From: Paludibacter sp.
GTDB lineage: Bacteria > Bacteroidota > Bacteroidia > Bacteroidales > Paludibacteraceae
Reading direction: 5' to 3'
Length of the DNA stretch: 6,439 nucleotides
Assembly: GCA_024709185.1 (NCBI GenBank)
Contig: JANJXE010000264.1
Coordinates: 1-6,439, forward strand
Positions 1-6,439 of the stretch are shown here, in pieces. The notes below the pieces were generated by a model. It did not search any database and was not told the origin of the DNA. It saw only the letters and a program-made list of their open reading frames with translations. Position 1 is the first letter of the stretch, and each line of letters starts with the position of its first letter. A program made the position numbers and the translations under genes.

Positions 1-1399
1 TACCTACCGGGGCACACAGGCCAACAGTGGCTATCCGGGAAGTTCGAACGGTGGAGGCTGGGACTGGAATGTAATACCCGGAACAACTACTGTTCATTAC
101 ACCACCTGGACCGATATGATGCCAAACAAAAATACCACCGACCGATTCGATCAGTATACCAAAACGAAAAACTTTTCGGGTGCTTTGTCGTGGAACGATT
201 GCGGAATTTTTGCAACTGATTTCGATCAGGATGATAACTGGGGAACTCAGCGTTTTGTTCCCACGAACCTGGTGTTCAAAAAATCAATGTATGCTTTTGA
301 TGATATGATTATTAGTCTTGGCAGTAATATTAGTTCCTCGGGAACCTATAGCACTACGATGATTACAGCTACTAATCTGTTTCAGAATTTAATCTCATCG
401 CAGAGTAAATCGCTGGTTGTAAACGGTGAAGAAAAACCATCGCCCTATACCGCTACATTGCCGGGTACACAGCGCAACTGGCTAATTACTCCGCAGGGTA
501 CAGGCTATTTTATTCCGCAGGGCAACGATGATATTCAGTTAATTCTAGGTTCGCAGAAAACTCCTTATGAAACAGGAACGGATGCTGCATCGCCGGTAAC
601 GTCAACGACTGCGGCCAAAGCCTATATTGTACATGGTGTAAAGCCTTCAGGTAAAAGCCATAGCTTTGTGGTATTACCTGCTACTACCACAGAATCAATG
701 CAACAGTTTGCCACAGCCATGGCCAGTCCGGTGACAGCACCTTATTCGGTTATTTCACAGACTTCCACGCTTCATGCTCTGTATTACAAGCCATCGAATA
801 TCTATGCTTACACCTTTTTCGGATCGGCATTTAATCTGACGACGGGCATTGTAAAATCGTCGACTGCTGAACATTTGTTGATGCATCGAGCTGATACTTC
901 GACAGGTCTGCAGCATTTTGCTGCCTCGAACCCTAATCTTAAACCGGTAAACGATGCGTTGTATGGATGGAGAGCAACCAGCTCTCAGACCACACTTACA
1001 CTCTCGGGAAACTGGTACCTGTTGGAAGATGTTGAAGGAGTAAAAATATATCCTCCGGAAAGTTCACAAACGCAGGTTACACTCACTTTTAATCAGGGTG
1101 AACCTATCTATTTTACCCTGAAGCCGGAAGGTTATACCAGTTTACTAAAAACTGAAGCACAGGAATGGATTCGTATCTATTCCGGTCAGTATGGATTGAG
1201 ACTCGAGCTCGCTGATCAATCAGTAAGTGAGTTCTCCTTTCAGCTGGTATCGTTGGATGGTAAACTGCTGCATCAACAGGTGCTTCAACATAAAAAAGTA
1301 GTTGAACTTCCTTTCAACGAATTGAAAAAAGGGGTTTACATAGCCCGTGTACAAGCTCACGATGGAAAAACTTTTTCGTATAAATGGATAAATCTATAA
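1..1399 (+). CDS. PL8 chondroitinase ABC-like polysaccharide lyase with T9SS sorting domain, 5'-truncated
   Basis: The frame is open from base 2 to the TAA at 1397-1399, giving 465 residues with no start in the window, so this is the C-terminal part of a larger protein. The PL8 family cleaves uronic acid-containing GAGs (chondroitin, dermatan, hyaluronan) by beta-elimination. Fragment residues 20-30 read WDWNVIPGTTT, the family motif that follows the catalytic region, and the complete PL8 downstream has WDWNHFPGTT at the equivalent place. An FKKS segment (residues 92-95) and LGSN (106-109) are the next conserved PL8 blocks. Residues to about 370 fit the PL8 beta-sandwich domains, and 384-465 are a T9SS sorting domain. 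The catalytic His, Tyr, Arg and Glu lie upstream and cannot be checked. The ATG at 116 is internal, because conserved sequence precedes it. PL8 membership is well supported; chondroitin versus hyaluronan specificity is not visible. Confidence 0.9.
   Translation, partial: TYRGTQANSGYPGSSNGGGWDWNVIPGTTTVHYTTWTDMMPNKNTTDRFDQYTKTKNFSGALSWNDCGIFATDFDQDDNWGTQRFVPTNLVFKKSMYAFDDMIISLGSNISSSGTYSTTMITATNLFQNLISSQSKSLVVNGEEKPSPYTATLPGTQRNWLITPQGTGYFIPQGNDDIQLILGSQKTPYETGTDAASPVTSTTAAKAYIVHGVKPSGKSHSFVVLPATTTESMQQFATAMASPVTAPYSVISQTSTLHALYYKPSNIYAYTFFGSAFNLTTGIVKSSTAEHLLMHRADTSTGLQHFAASNPNLKPVNDALYGWRATSSQTTLTLSGNWYLLEDVEGVKIYPPESSQTQVTLTFNQGEPIYFTLKPEGYTSLLKTEAQEWIRIYSGQYGLRLELADQSVSEFSFQLVSLDGKLLHQQVLQHKKVVELPFNELKKGVYIARVQAHDGKTFSYKWINL
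1151..1396 (+). other. T9SS type A C-terminal sorting domain of the first PL8
   Basis: The last ~80 residues form a beta-rich module after the PL8 domains. It shows the usual order of type A type IX sorting domains: a FQLVSLDGKLL strand pair (the common 'L-D--G+-+' block), an LPFNELKKGVYIARV block (the common 'L--L--G-Y---V') and a last strand of KWINL after a DGKTFSYK turn. The frequent YPNP element at the domain start is absent; IRIYSGQ occupies that place. In the known system this domain directs a protein through the outer membrane by the Por/Spr machinery and is removed, leaving the enzyme anchored to surface lipopolysaccharide or released. Extracellular action of this lyase is therefore inferred. 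Confidence 0.85.
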
Positions 1400-1412
1400 A
1401 TAATATAACTCT

Positions 1413-1466
1413 ATGACACTACGATTTTTATCAACGGTTGCCATTGCAGGTCTTTTACTTTCCTGC
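1413..1466 (+). other. Lipoprotein signal peptide (lipobox) of the GH88 enzyme
   Basis: The first residues carry one positive charge (R4), a hydrophobic stretch from F5 to L16, and the lipobox LLSC ending at C18. Leu at -2 is tolerated but is not the most common lipobox residue. After the cysteine come A, Q, A and then KEEK. An ordinary signal peptidase I cut after AQA (residue 21) is the alternative reading. No Asp stands at +2. Confidence 0.75.
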
Positions 1467-2618
1467 GCTCAGGCTAAAGAAGAAAAAACCACTAACCTGA
1501 TTCAGGAAACGGTAGCTGTGGCTGAACAACAAATTGGTTTTCAAACTGAACTGATTGAACGCAGCGGTAAAGTATTGATTCCCCGTACAGTGAAAAACGA
1601 CAAAATTCAATACGTCTCAATTGAAGACTGGACCAGTGGATTTTTTGCGGGTTCGATGTGGTATATGTACGACCTTACCGGCAATGAAAAGTGGAAAACG
1701 CTGGGTGTGAAATATACCGAACATCTCGATTCGGCCAAGTACCTTACCTGGCATCACGATGTTGGTTTTATGATTAACAGTAGTTATGGCAATGCATTGC
1801 GGGTGACCGGCAATGAAGCCTATAAAGAGGTGATGATCGAAGCTGCACGTTCGTTGGCAACCCGTTTTCGTCCAATTCCCGGTGTCATTCAGTCCTGGGA
1901 CGAAGATCGTGGATGGCAGGGTAAACGCGGCTGGAGCTGTCCGGTTATTATCGACAATATGATGAACCTGGAATTGTTTTTCGAAGCTACCCGTCTCAGT
2001 GGCGATTCATCGTATTATAAGATGGCGGTAAGTCATGCCGACGTGACCATGGCCAACCATTTCCGCGACGATTACAGTAGTTATCATGTTGTGGATTATG
2101 ATAAAATAAAAGGAGGAGCCCGAAGTCATGAAACCGCACAGGGTTTTTCCGATGCATCTGCATGGGCCCGTGGACAGGCCTGGGCAATCTACGGATATAC
2201 CGTTTGCTACCGTGAAACTGGCGATAAGCGTTACCTTTCACTGGCCGAAAATATCTACAAGTATCTGTTCAATCATCCGCGCATGCCGGCCGATTATGTA
2301 CCTTACTGGGATTTTGATGCACCCGACATACCAAATGAACCGCGTGATGCATCGGCGGCGGCCATTATTGCTTCTGCTTTGTATGAAATGAGTACATATA
2401 CAACCAATACAGTTTACAAGGCTACAGCCGATAAAATTATAGCTTCGTTGGCATCACCTGCTTATCTGGCGACTGTTGGTACCAATCATCACTTCCTGCT
2501 TCGTCATTCGGTAGGAAGCATTCCACATGGTCATGAAGTGGATGTTCCGCTGAACTATGCCGATTATTATTTTCTGGAAGCATTAGTGAGAAAACAAAAA
2601 CTGGAAGCAACTAAATAA
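1413..2618 (+). CDS. GH88 unsaturated glucuronyl hydrolase (unsaturated chondroitin disaccharide hydrolase type), lipoprotein
   Basis: GH88 enzymes hydrate and release the 4,5-unsaturated uronic acid at the non-reducing end of oligosaccharides made by GAG lyases, leaving the amino sugar. The 401 residues match the usual length of an (alpha/alpha)6-barrel GH88 protein. D116 in HHDVGF and D181 in IIDNMMNLELFF correspond to the two catalytic aspartates (D88 and D149) of the Bacillus GL1 enzyme. Other family blocks are SAWARGQAWAIYGY (249-262), RDASAAAIIASALYEM (311-326) and EVDVPLNYADYYFLEAL (375-391). The N-terminus is a lipoprotein signal with the modified cysteine at C18. I see no SxxSxK sulfate pocket like that of the streptococcal enzyme; the segment reads HSVGSIPHGHEVD. 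The start is the first ATG, 13 bases after the upstream lyase stop, with no Shine-Dalgarno sequence. It lies between two lyases and is probably co-transcribed with them. The family call is firm; sulfation preference is unknown. Confidence 0.95.
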   Translation: MTLRFLSTVAIAGLLLSCAQAKEEKTTNLIQETVAVAEQQIGFQTELIERSGKVLIPRTVKNDKIQYVSIEDWTSGFFAGSMWYMYDLTGNEKWKTLGVKYTEHLDSAKYLTWHHDVGFMINSSYGNALRVTGNEAYKEVMIEAARSLATRFRPIPGVIQSWDEDRGWQGKRGWSCPVIIDNMMNLELFFEATRLSGDSSYYKMAVSHADVTMANHFRDDYSSYHVVDYDKIKGGARSHETAQGFSDASAWARGQAWAIYGYTVCYRETGDKRYLSLAENIYKYLFNHPRMPADYVPYWDFDAPDIPNEPRDASAAAIIASALYEMSTYTTNTVYKATADKIIASLASPAYLATVGTNHHFLLRHSVGSIPHGHEVDVPLNYADYYFLEALVRKQKLEATK

Positions 2619-2627
2619 ACTCAGGAT

Positions 2628-2690
2628 ATGTTGAATTGGTTTTCCGGACTGTTACTGTCGTGCTTGTTACTTTCGGTGCCTGCATTTGCA
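2628..2690 (+). other. Signal peptide of the second PL8
   Basis: Residues 1-21 hold a hydrophobic core (GLLLSCLLLSV) ending in PAFA, with a likely signal peptidase I cut after A21, before GYNEF. The n-region MLNWFSG has no Lys or Arg, which is unusual. An LLSC string ends at C12, but the hydrophobic core continues beyond it and a cleaved signal would be only 11 residues, so a lipoprotein reading is less likely. Confidence 0.8.
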
Positions 2691-5600
2691 GGATACAATG
2701 AGTTTACACATCCTTCGATTCTTTCATTTGAAGATAACACAGCACCTTTTAAAGGAGATGCTTCGTCTGTCCTTTCGGTTTCGCAACAGCATTATAAACA
2801 TGGAAAAAAATCGTTGCGATGGGAATGGAAGAGTGATGGTGCGGTTGTGAAGGTACAGAAGCCAATCAATTTTCTCCCTGCTCAGGTAAACACGAACGAT
2901 AATTCAGTATCGACTTTTGTGTTCTGGCTGTATTCTCCTGTTAATCTGAAGGATGCAACACTACGTTTTTCCTTCTATGCCAATGATAGCCTATGTTCGT
3001 GGTTCGATTACAACTTGAATTTCAACGGATGGAGTGGGGCATGGGTTGCTTTCGAACGCGATATGCAGGGTACACCTCATTCCGGAATGAACGAGCTGCG
3101 TGTGCAGATCAATGGAGCTTCTGCCGGCGAACTGTATTTAGATCATGTAATGCTTTCTTCATGGCAGGATGTGCGGCAGCATACTGCCAGTTTTCAGGCT
3201 CCTTTTATTAACAAAGGAACGAAAAACCACTGGCTCATTCTGCTCGATTCCTGGAATAAATCGTTCGATATCGATGTGCTATCAGTCGTTAACACAGGTC
3301 AGAAGAACAGTGTCGATACTGTGGAGCAGCGTTTTGTGCGATTGCTTACCGAAGGTGTACGACCAAAGGCGTTGCCTGCCCTGAAAAAACGATTCGCAGT
3401 ATATGGAATAAAATTAAGCAAGGAAGGTTCTATCAGCGGACGTCCGGTTTTCTTTGAACGCTACGGCGAAACCTACGAGAAACTGGGAGCACCCCGCTAC
3501 TCTATTCTTTTTGGGAAAGCTAATGGCATCAGTTCCTACAACGATTTATTGTTTGATATTGCCATTGCTCACCACATTTCTGTAAATAACGAAGAAAGGA
3601 AAGAGTTGTCGGGAATGTTCGAACTGCTTGTTAAACATATGCTGGACCAGGGATTCAGAGCGGGAAGCAGTATGGGTACATTGCACCACCTGGGCTATGC
3701 TATGCGTCAGTATTATCCGGCAATGTTGCTAATGAAGAAGGAGCTCGCTGCAAAAGGTCTTTTACAGGACGTTCAACAGGCAATGGAATGGTTTGCCGGT
3801 ACAGGCGAAGTGAAAATCAAACCCACCGTTTCGGGAATGGATGTCGATGCCTTTAATACCTCGCTTTCCGGGCGACTGGCTTCCATCCTGATGATGGAAT
3901 ATTCGGCTGATCAGGTACGTTACCTCAAAGCACTATCGCGCTGGATTGATAACGGACTTCAATATTCCGACGGAACACAGGGAACATTTAAAGTGGATGG
4001 AAGCATGTTTCATCACCGTAATACATATCCGGCCTATGCAGTTGGCGGACTTACCGGTGCGACGAATGCAGTTTGGATGCTGCACGGAACTATTTTCTCT
4101 ATTGGGCAACAGGGACATGAAATTTTGAAACAGGCTTTGCTGGCTATGCGGTATTATACCAATCTGCTTCAATGGCCGCTATCGCTATCGGGAAGGCATC
4201 CCGATGGAAAAGGTCGTTTGGTACCTACTCACTATGCCCGTCTGGCACTTGCCGGTTCACCCGATGGCCGGGATTCAATTGATAAGGAACTGGCATCGGC
4301 CTATCTTCGTTTGGTAAAAAGTCAGGCAACTCTTGACGAAAATCAGTTTACTGAAGAAAAACCGGTTAATGAAGCCCGTCACTTTTTGAAAGCTGGCATT
4401 CAGGCTGAACCCGATCCTCAGGGCAATCGTTCGTTTCCGTATTCGTCGATGGTAGTGCATCGCCGAGATAACTGGATGGCTTCTGTCAGGGGGCATAGTC
4501 GTTACCTCTGGGCAACTGAGACCTATCGGGGTGCAAATCATTATGGAAGGTACCTGGCCCACGGCAACCTGCAATTACTCACTTCAGGCTCACCAGTTTC
4601 CAATAATGGTTCGGGTTTTCGACAAGAAGGCTGGGACTGGAATCATTTTCCGGGAACAACAGCTGCCGTGCTACCAATTAAAAATCTGAAATCGGATATC
4701 CGTAATATCGATGCCAATTCAGGTTTCGAAGAAATGCTGCTTTCCGATGAAGCCTTTGCCGGAGGTGTGACGCTCGAAAACAACCAGGGTATCTATGCAA
4801 TGAAATTACACGAACACGATAAGTACAATGGTTCGCTCCGGGCTCGCAAGTCGTACTTTTTCATCGACGACCGTATTATTGCTTTGGGATCAAATGTACG
4901 ATCAGCTCTCGATGGCAGCGAAGTGCATACGACTTTGTTTCAAGCCGAAGCATCATCGTCGGAAAAAGCTCCCTATCTGAATGATCGCAAAATTACCGGG
5001 CTTCCTTTTTCTAAAAAACGAAACGATAAACTGACCACACTTAACGATGGTTTTGGAAATCAGTTCTTTGTTCGTAATGCCGAAGTGGTGTTGAATCGCT
5101 CGGTTCAGCATTCGTTACACGAGGAGACCGATGAGCCAACGCAGCATCCTTTTTCGCTTGCTTATATCAATCATGGTGAAAAAGCACAGCTTGCAGATGG
5201 GTATGAATACATGGTTCTGGTGCAACCCGACGCAGCTCGTTCGACAAGTGTGGGTCGCTTATTCAAAAAAAATGAACTGTACCAGGTGTTGCGCCGCGAT
5301 TCGCTTCTTCATGCAGTGAAAGATTTTTCTACCGAAATCGTTGCCTTAGTGTTTTTTGAGGCAGGTAAAGGTGTTGATATAATCGAAGAAGTCGATCAGC
5401 CTTGTTTGTTAATGCTTCGACCCATAGCTCCCAACGAGCTAATCATCAGTGTGGCAGATCCTGATTTGCGCTTCTACGAAGGACCTTCCGATGAGCTTTA
5501 CGATGAACAGGGAAAACGTATTGAACGGACTGTGTATTCACGCAACTGGGTTGATAATCCTTCGAAAGAGTCACAGTTTACCATTGCCATTAAAGGAAAA

Positions 5601-5714
5601 TGGTCGCTAAAAGATACCCAATTTGCTACGCTTGTTGATCAAACTGAAGATTTAACACGTATTTCTGTCAAAACACAGCATGGTTTATCGCGCGAAATTC
5701 GTTTATATCGTTAA
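2628..5714 (+). CDS. PL8 chondroitin sulfate ABC-type lyase, complete
   Basis: This 1028-residue protein has the size and domain order of chondroitinase ABC. A signal peptide (1-21) is followed by an N-terminal carbohydrate-binding-like beta-sandwich (about 28-200, with HYKHGKKSLRWEW at 55-67), an (alpha/alpha)n catalytic domain (about 220-590) and two C-terminal beta-sandwich domains (about 605-1025). The catalytic set of Proteus vulgaris ABC lyase I (H501, Y508, R560, E653) matches H463 and Y470 in HHRNTYPAY, R523 in SGRHP and E631 in WATETY; the His-Tyr spacing of 7 is identical. The H353-H354 pair in TLHHLGY matches the second histidine site linked to dermatan cleavage in ABC lyases. WDWNHFPGTT follows at 669-678. 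There is no T9SS domain, so a periplasmic location is likely. The ATG is the only usable start, because an in-frame stop (2616-2618) lies just upstream. It sits 9 bases after the GH88 gene, in an apparent operon. Exo- versus endo-action cannot be told. Confidence 0.95.
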   Translation: MLNWFSGLLLSCLLLSVPAFAGYNEFTHPSILSFEDNTAPFKGDASSVLSVSQQHYKHGKKSLRWEWKSDGAVVKVQKPINFLPAQVNTNDNSVSTFVFWLYSPVNLKDATLRFSFYANDSLCSWFDYNLNFNGWSGAWVAFERDMQGTPHSGMNELRVQINGASAGELYLDHVMLSSWQDVRQHTASFQAPFINKGTKNHWLILLDSWNKSFDIDVLSVVNTGQKNSVDTVEQRFVRLLTEGVRPKALPALKKRFAVYGIKLSKEGSISGRPVFFERYGETYEKLGAPRYSILFGKANGISSYNDLLFDIAIAHHISVNNEERKELSGMFELLVKHMLDQGFRAGSSMGTLHHLGYAMRQYYPAMLLMKKELAAKGLLQDVQQAMEWFAGTGEVKIKPTVSGMDVDAFNTSLSGRLASILMMEYSADQVRYLKALSRWIDNGLQYSDGTQGTFKVDGSMFHHRNTYPAYAVGGLTGATNAVWMLHGTIFSIGQQGHEILKQALLAMRYYTNLLQWPLSLSGRHPDGKGRLVPTHYARLALAGSPDGRDSIDKELASAYLRLVKSQATLDENQFTEEKPVNEARHFLKAGIQAEPDPQGNRSFPYSSMVVHRRDNWMASVRGHSRYLWATETYRGANHYGRYLAHGNLQLLTSGSPVSNNGSGFRQEGWDWNHFPGTTAAVLPIKNLKSDIRNIDANSGFEEMLLSDEAFAGGVTLENNQGIYAMKLHEHDKYNGSLRARKSYFFIDDRIIALGSNVRSALDGSEVHTTLFQAEASSSEKAPYLNDRKITGLPFSKKRNDKLTTLNDGFGNQFFVRNAEVVLNRSVQHSLHEETDEPTQHPFSLAYINHGEKAQLADGYEYMVLVQPDAARSTSVGRLFKKNELYQVLRRDSLLHAVKDFSTEIVALVFFEAGKGVDIIEEVDQPCLLMLRPIAPNELIISVADPDLRFYEGPSDELYDEQGKRIERTVYSRNWVDNPSKESQFTIAIKGKWSLKDTQFATLVDQTEDLTRISVKTQHGLSREIRLYR

Positions 5715-5729
5715 TAAATTGTAAATTTG
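5698..5729 (+). promoter_or_regulatory. Bacteroidota-type promoter for nagB
   Basis: TAAATTTG at 5722-5729 is a perfect match to the Bacteroidota -7 consensus TAnnTTTG. TTCG at 5698-5701, 20 bases upstream, differs by one base from the -33 TTTG element and lies inside the end of the lyase gene. Transcription would start around 5733-5737, leaving a leader of about 20 bases before the nagB ATG. This suggests nagB can be transcribed independently of the lyase genes. Confidence 0.7.
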
Positions 5730-5754
5730 CGCCGTTAAACTAAAAACATACGAT

Positions 5755-6439
5755 ATGAGAGTTATTATCCACGACGATTACGCATTGATTTCAAAATGGA
5801 CGGCCAATTATATTGCCGAAAAAATCCACACTGCACAGCCTACTGCTGAACATCCATTTGTTTTGGGACTTCCTACTGGCTCAACACCACTGGGCACTTA
5901 CCGCGCACTGATTGAACTGTATCAGGCGGGAAAGGTTTCGTTTAAAAATGTTGTTACCTTCAATATGGACGAATACGTTGGCATCCCACGCGATCATGAG
6001 CAAAGTTATTACACTTTTATGTGGACCAATTTCTTCAGTCATATCGATATTTTGCCAGAAAATGCCAATATCCTCAATGGCAATGCTCCTGATCTGGAAG
6101 CTGAATGTGTGGCCTACGAGGACAAAATGAAAGCATACGGAGGTATCGATTTGTTTATGGGTGGTATTGGTGCCGACGGACATATTGCCTTTAACGAGCC
6201 TGCATCTTCGTTAACTTCCCGTACCCGTGTAAAATCACTTACTCAGGATACCATTATTGTGAATTCGCGTTTCTTCGATCACGATGTGAAACAGGTTCCA
6301 AAAACTGCCTTAACGGTGGGAGTAGGCACTATCATGGACGCAAAGGAGGTGATTATCATTGTAAATGGTCATAACAAAGCCCGTGCATTGCGTCATGGTA
6401 TCGAAGAAGGGGTGAATCACATGTGGACTATAAGTGCGC
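5755..6439 (+). CDS. nagB: Glucosamine-6-phosphate deaminase, 3'-truncated by the window
   Basis: NagB converts glucosamine-6-phosphate to fructose-6-phosphate and ammonia in the cytoplasm, the last dedicated step of amino-sugar catabolism. The 228 visible residues align with E. coli NagB (266 residues) without a numbering shift: the phosphate loop LPTGSTP (39-45), D72 in NMDEYVG, D141, H143 and E148 in [11 protein letters not shown], and K208 in GHNKA. The allosteric N-acetylglucosamine-6-phosphate site residues known in E. coli (S151, S152, R158, K160) are also present, so allosteric control is plausible; Y254 of that site lies beyond the window. About 40 C-terminal residues are missing only because the window ends. 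The start is the ATG at 5755, with an A-rich leader and no Shine-Dalgarno sequence. The gene follows the PL8 lyase by 40 bases but has its own promoter. Confidence 0.96.
   Translation, partial: MRVIIHDDYALISKWTANYIAEKIHTAQPTAEHPFVLGLPTGSTPLGTYRALIELYQAGKVSFKNVVTFNMDEYVGIPRDHEQSYYTFMWTNFFSHIDILPENANILNGNAPDLEAECVAYEDKMKAYGGIDLFMGGIGADGHIAFNEPASSLTSRTRVKSLTQDTIIVNSRFFDHDVKQVPKTALTVGVGTIMDAKEVIIIVNGHNKARALRHGIEEGVNHMWTISA

Noticed and set aside
116..118. ATG at 116 as the start of the first gene
   Set aside because: The same frame is open back to base 2 and encodes the conserved WDWN..PGTTT motif at 59-91, so this Met is internal to a truncated PL8 gene.
1996..2241. Antisense open frame of 81 codons within the GH88 gene
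   Set aside because: It lies opposite strongly conserved GH88 coding sequence, and its product shows no recognisable domain; it is a shadow frame.
2623..2626. AGGA as a Shine-Dalgarno site for the second PL8
   Set aside because: It is only one base from the ATG, too close to work, and Bacteroidota generally do not rely on such sites.
4275..4574. Antisense open frame of 99 codons within the second PL8 gene
   Set aside because: It overlaps the conserved lyase region containing the catalytic Glu, and has no promoter or family resemblance.
5716..5728. AAATT-GTA-AATTT inverted repeat as a terminator after the second PL8
   Set aside because: The stem has only five A/T pairs with no GC and no T-run follows; it overlaps the -7 promoter box, which explains the sequence better.
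5881..6183. Antisense open frame of 100 codons within nagB
   Set aside because: It lies opposite NagB active-site coding sequence that aligns residue for residue with E. coli NagB, so it is a shadow frame.

Overview
The window comes from a member of the Bacteroidota. The evidence is a type A type IX secretion (T9SS) C-terminal sorting domain, a perfect TAnnTTTG -7 promoter box, starts without Shine-Dalgarno sequences, and a glycosaminoglycan (GAG) gene set typical of polysaccharide utilisation loci in that phylum. T9SS makes a typical gut Bacteroides less likely than a relative such as Marinilabiliales, Paludibacter-like or flavobacterial lineages, but the genus cannot be read from this sequence. 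All genes are on the + strand, base composition looks even throughout, and there is no mobile element, RNA gene or CRISPR array.

Layout: (1) bases 1-1399 are the 3' part of a family 8 polysaccharide lyase (PL8, chondroitinase ABC-like) ending in a T9SS sorting domain; its catalytic half lies upstream of the window. (2) 1413-2618 is a GH88 unsaturated glucuronyl hydrolase with a lipoprotein signal peptide. (3) 2628-5714 is a second, complete PL8 chondroitinase ABC-type lyase with an ordinary signal peptide and no sorting domain. These three genes are separated by only 13 and 9 bases and look like one operon. (4) After a 40-base gap holding a good Bacteroidota promoter, 5755 to the window end is the first 228 codons of nagB, glucosamine-6-phosphate deaminase, cut by the window edge.

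Inferred working model: the T9SS-exported PL8 attacks chondroitin, dermatan or hyaluronan chains outside the cell. The second PL8 continues depolymerisation, probably in the periplasm, to unsaturated disaccharides. The GH88 lipoprotein then removes the unsaturated uronic acid, freeing an N-acetylhexosamine. NagB could route glucosamine-6-phosphate into glycolysis, which fits hyaluronan (GlcNAc) better than chondroitin (GalNAc), but its separate promoter means it may be an unrelated housekeeping neighbour. No sulfatase, SusC/SusD pair or regulator is inside the window.

The window is a recognisable GAG-degradation locus, and I see no wholly new system. Its most interesting aspect is that one small operon appears to send two PL8 paralogues and a GH88 to three different cell locations.
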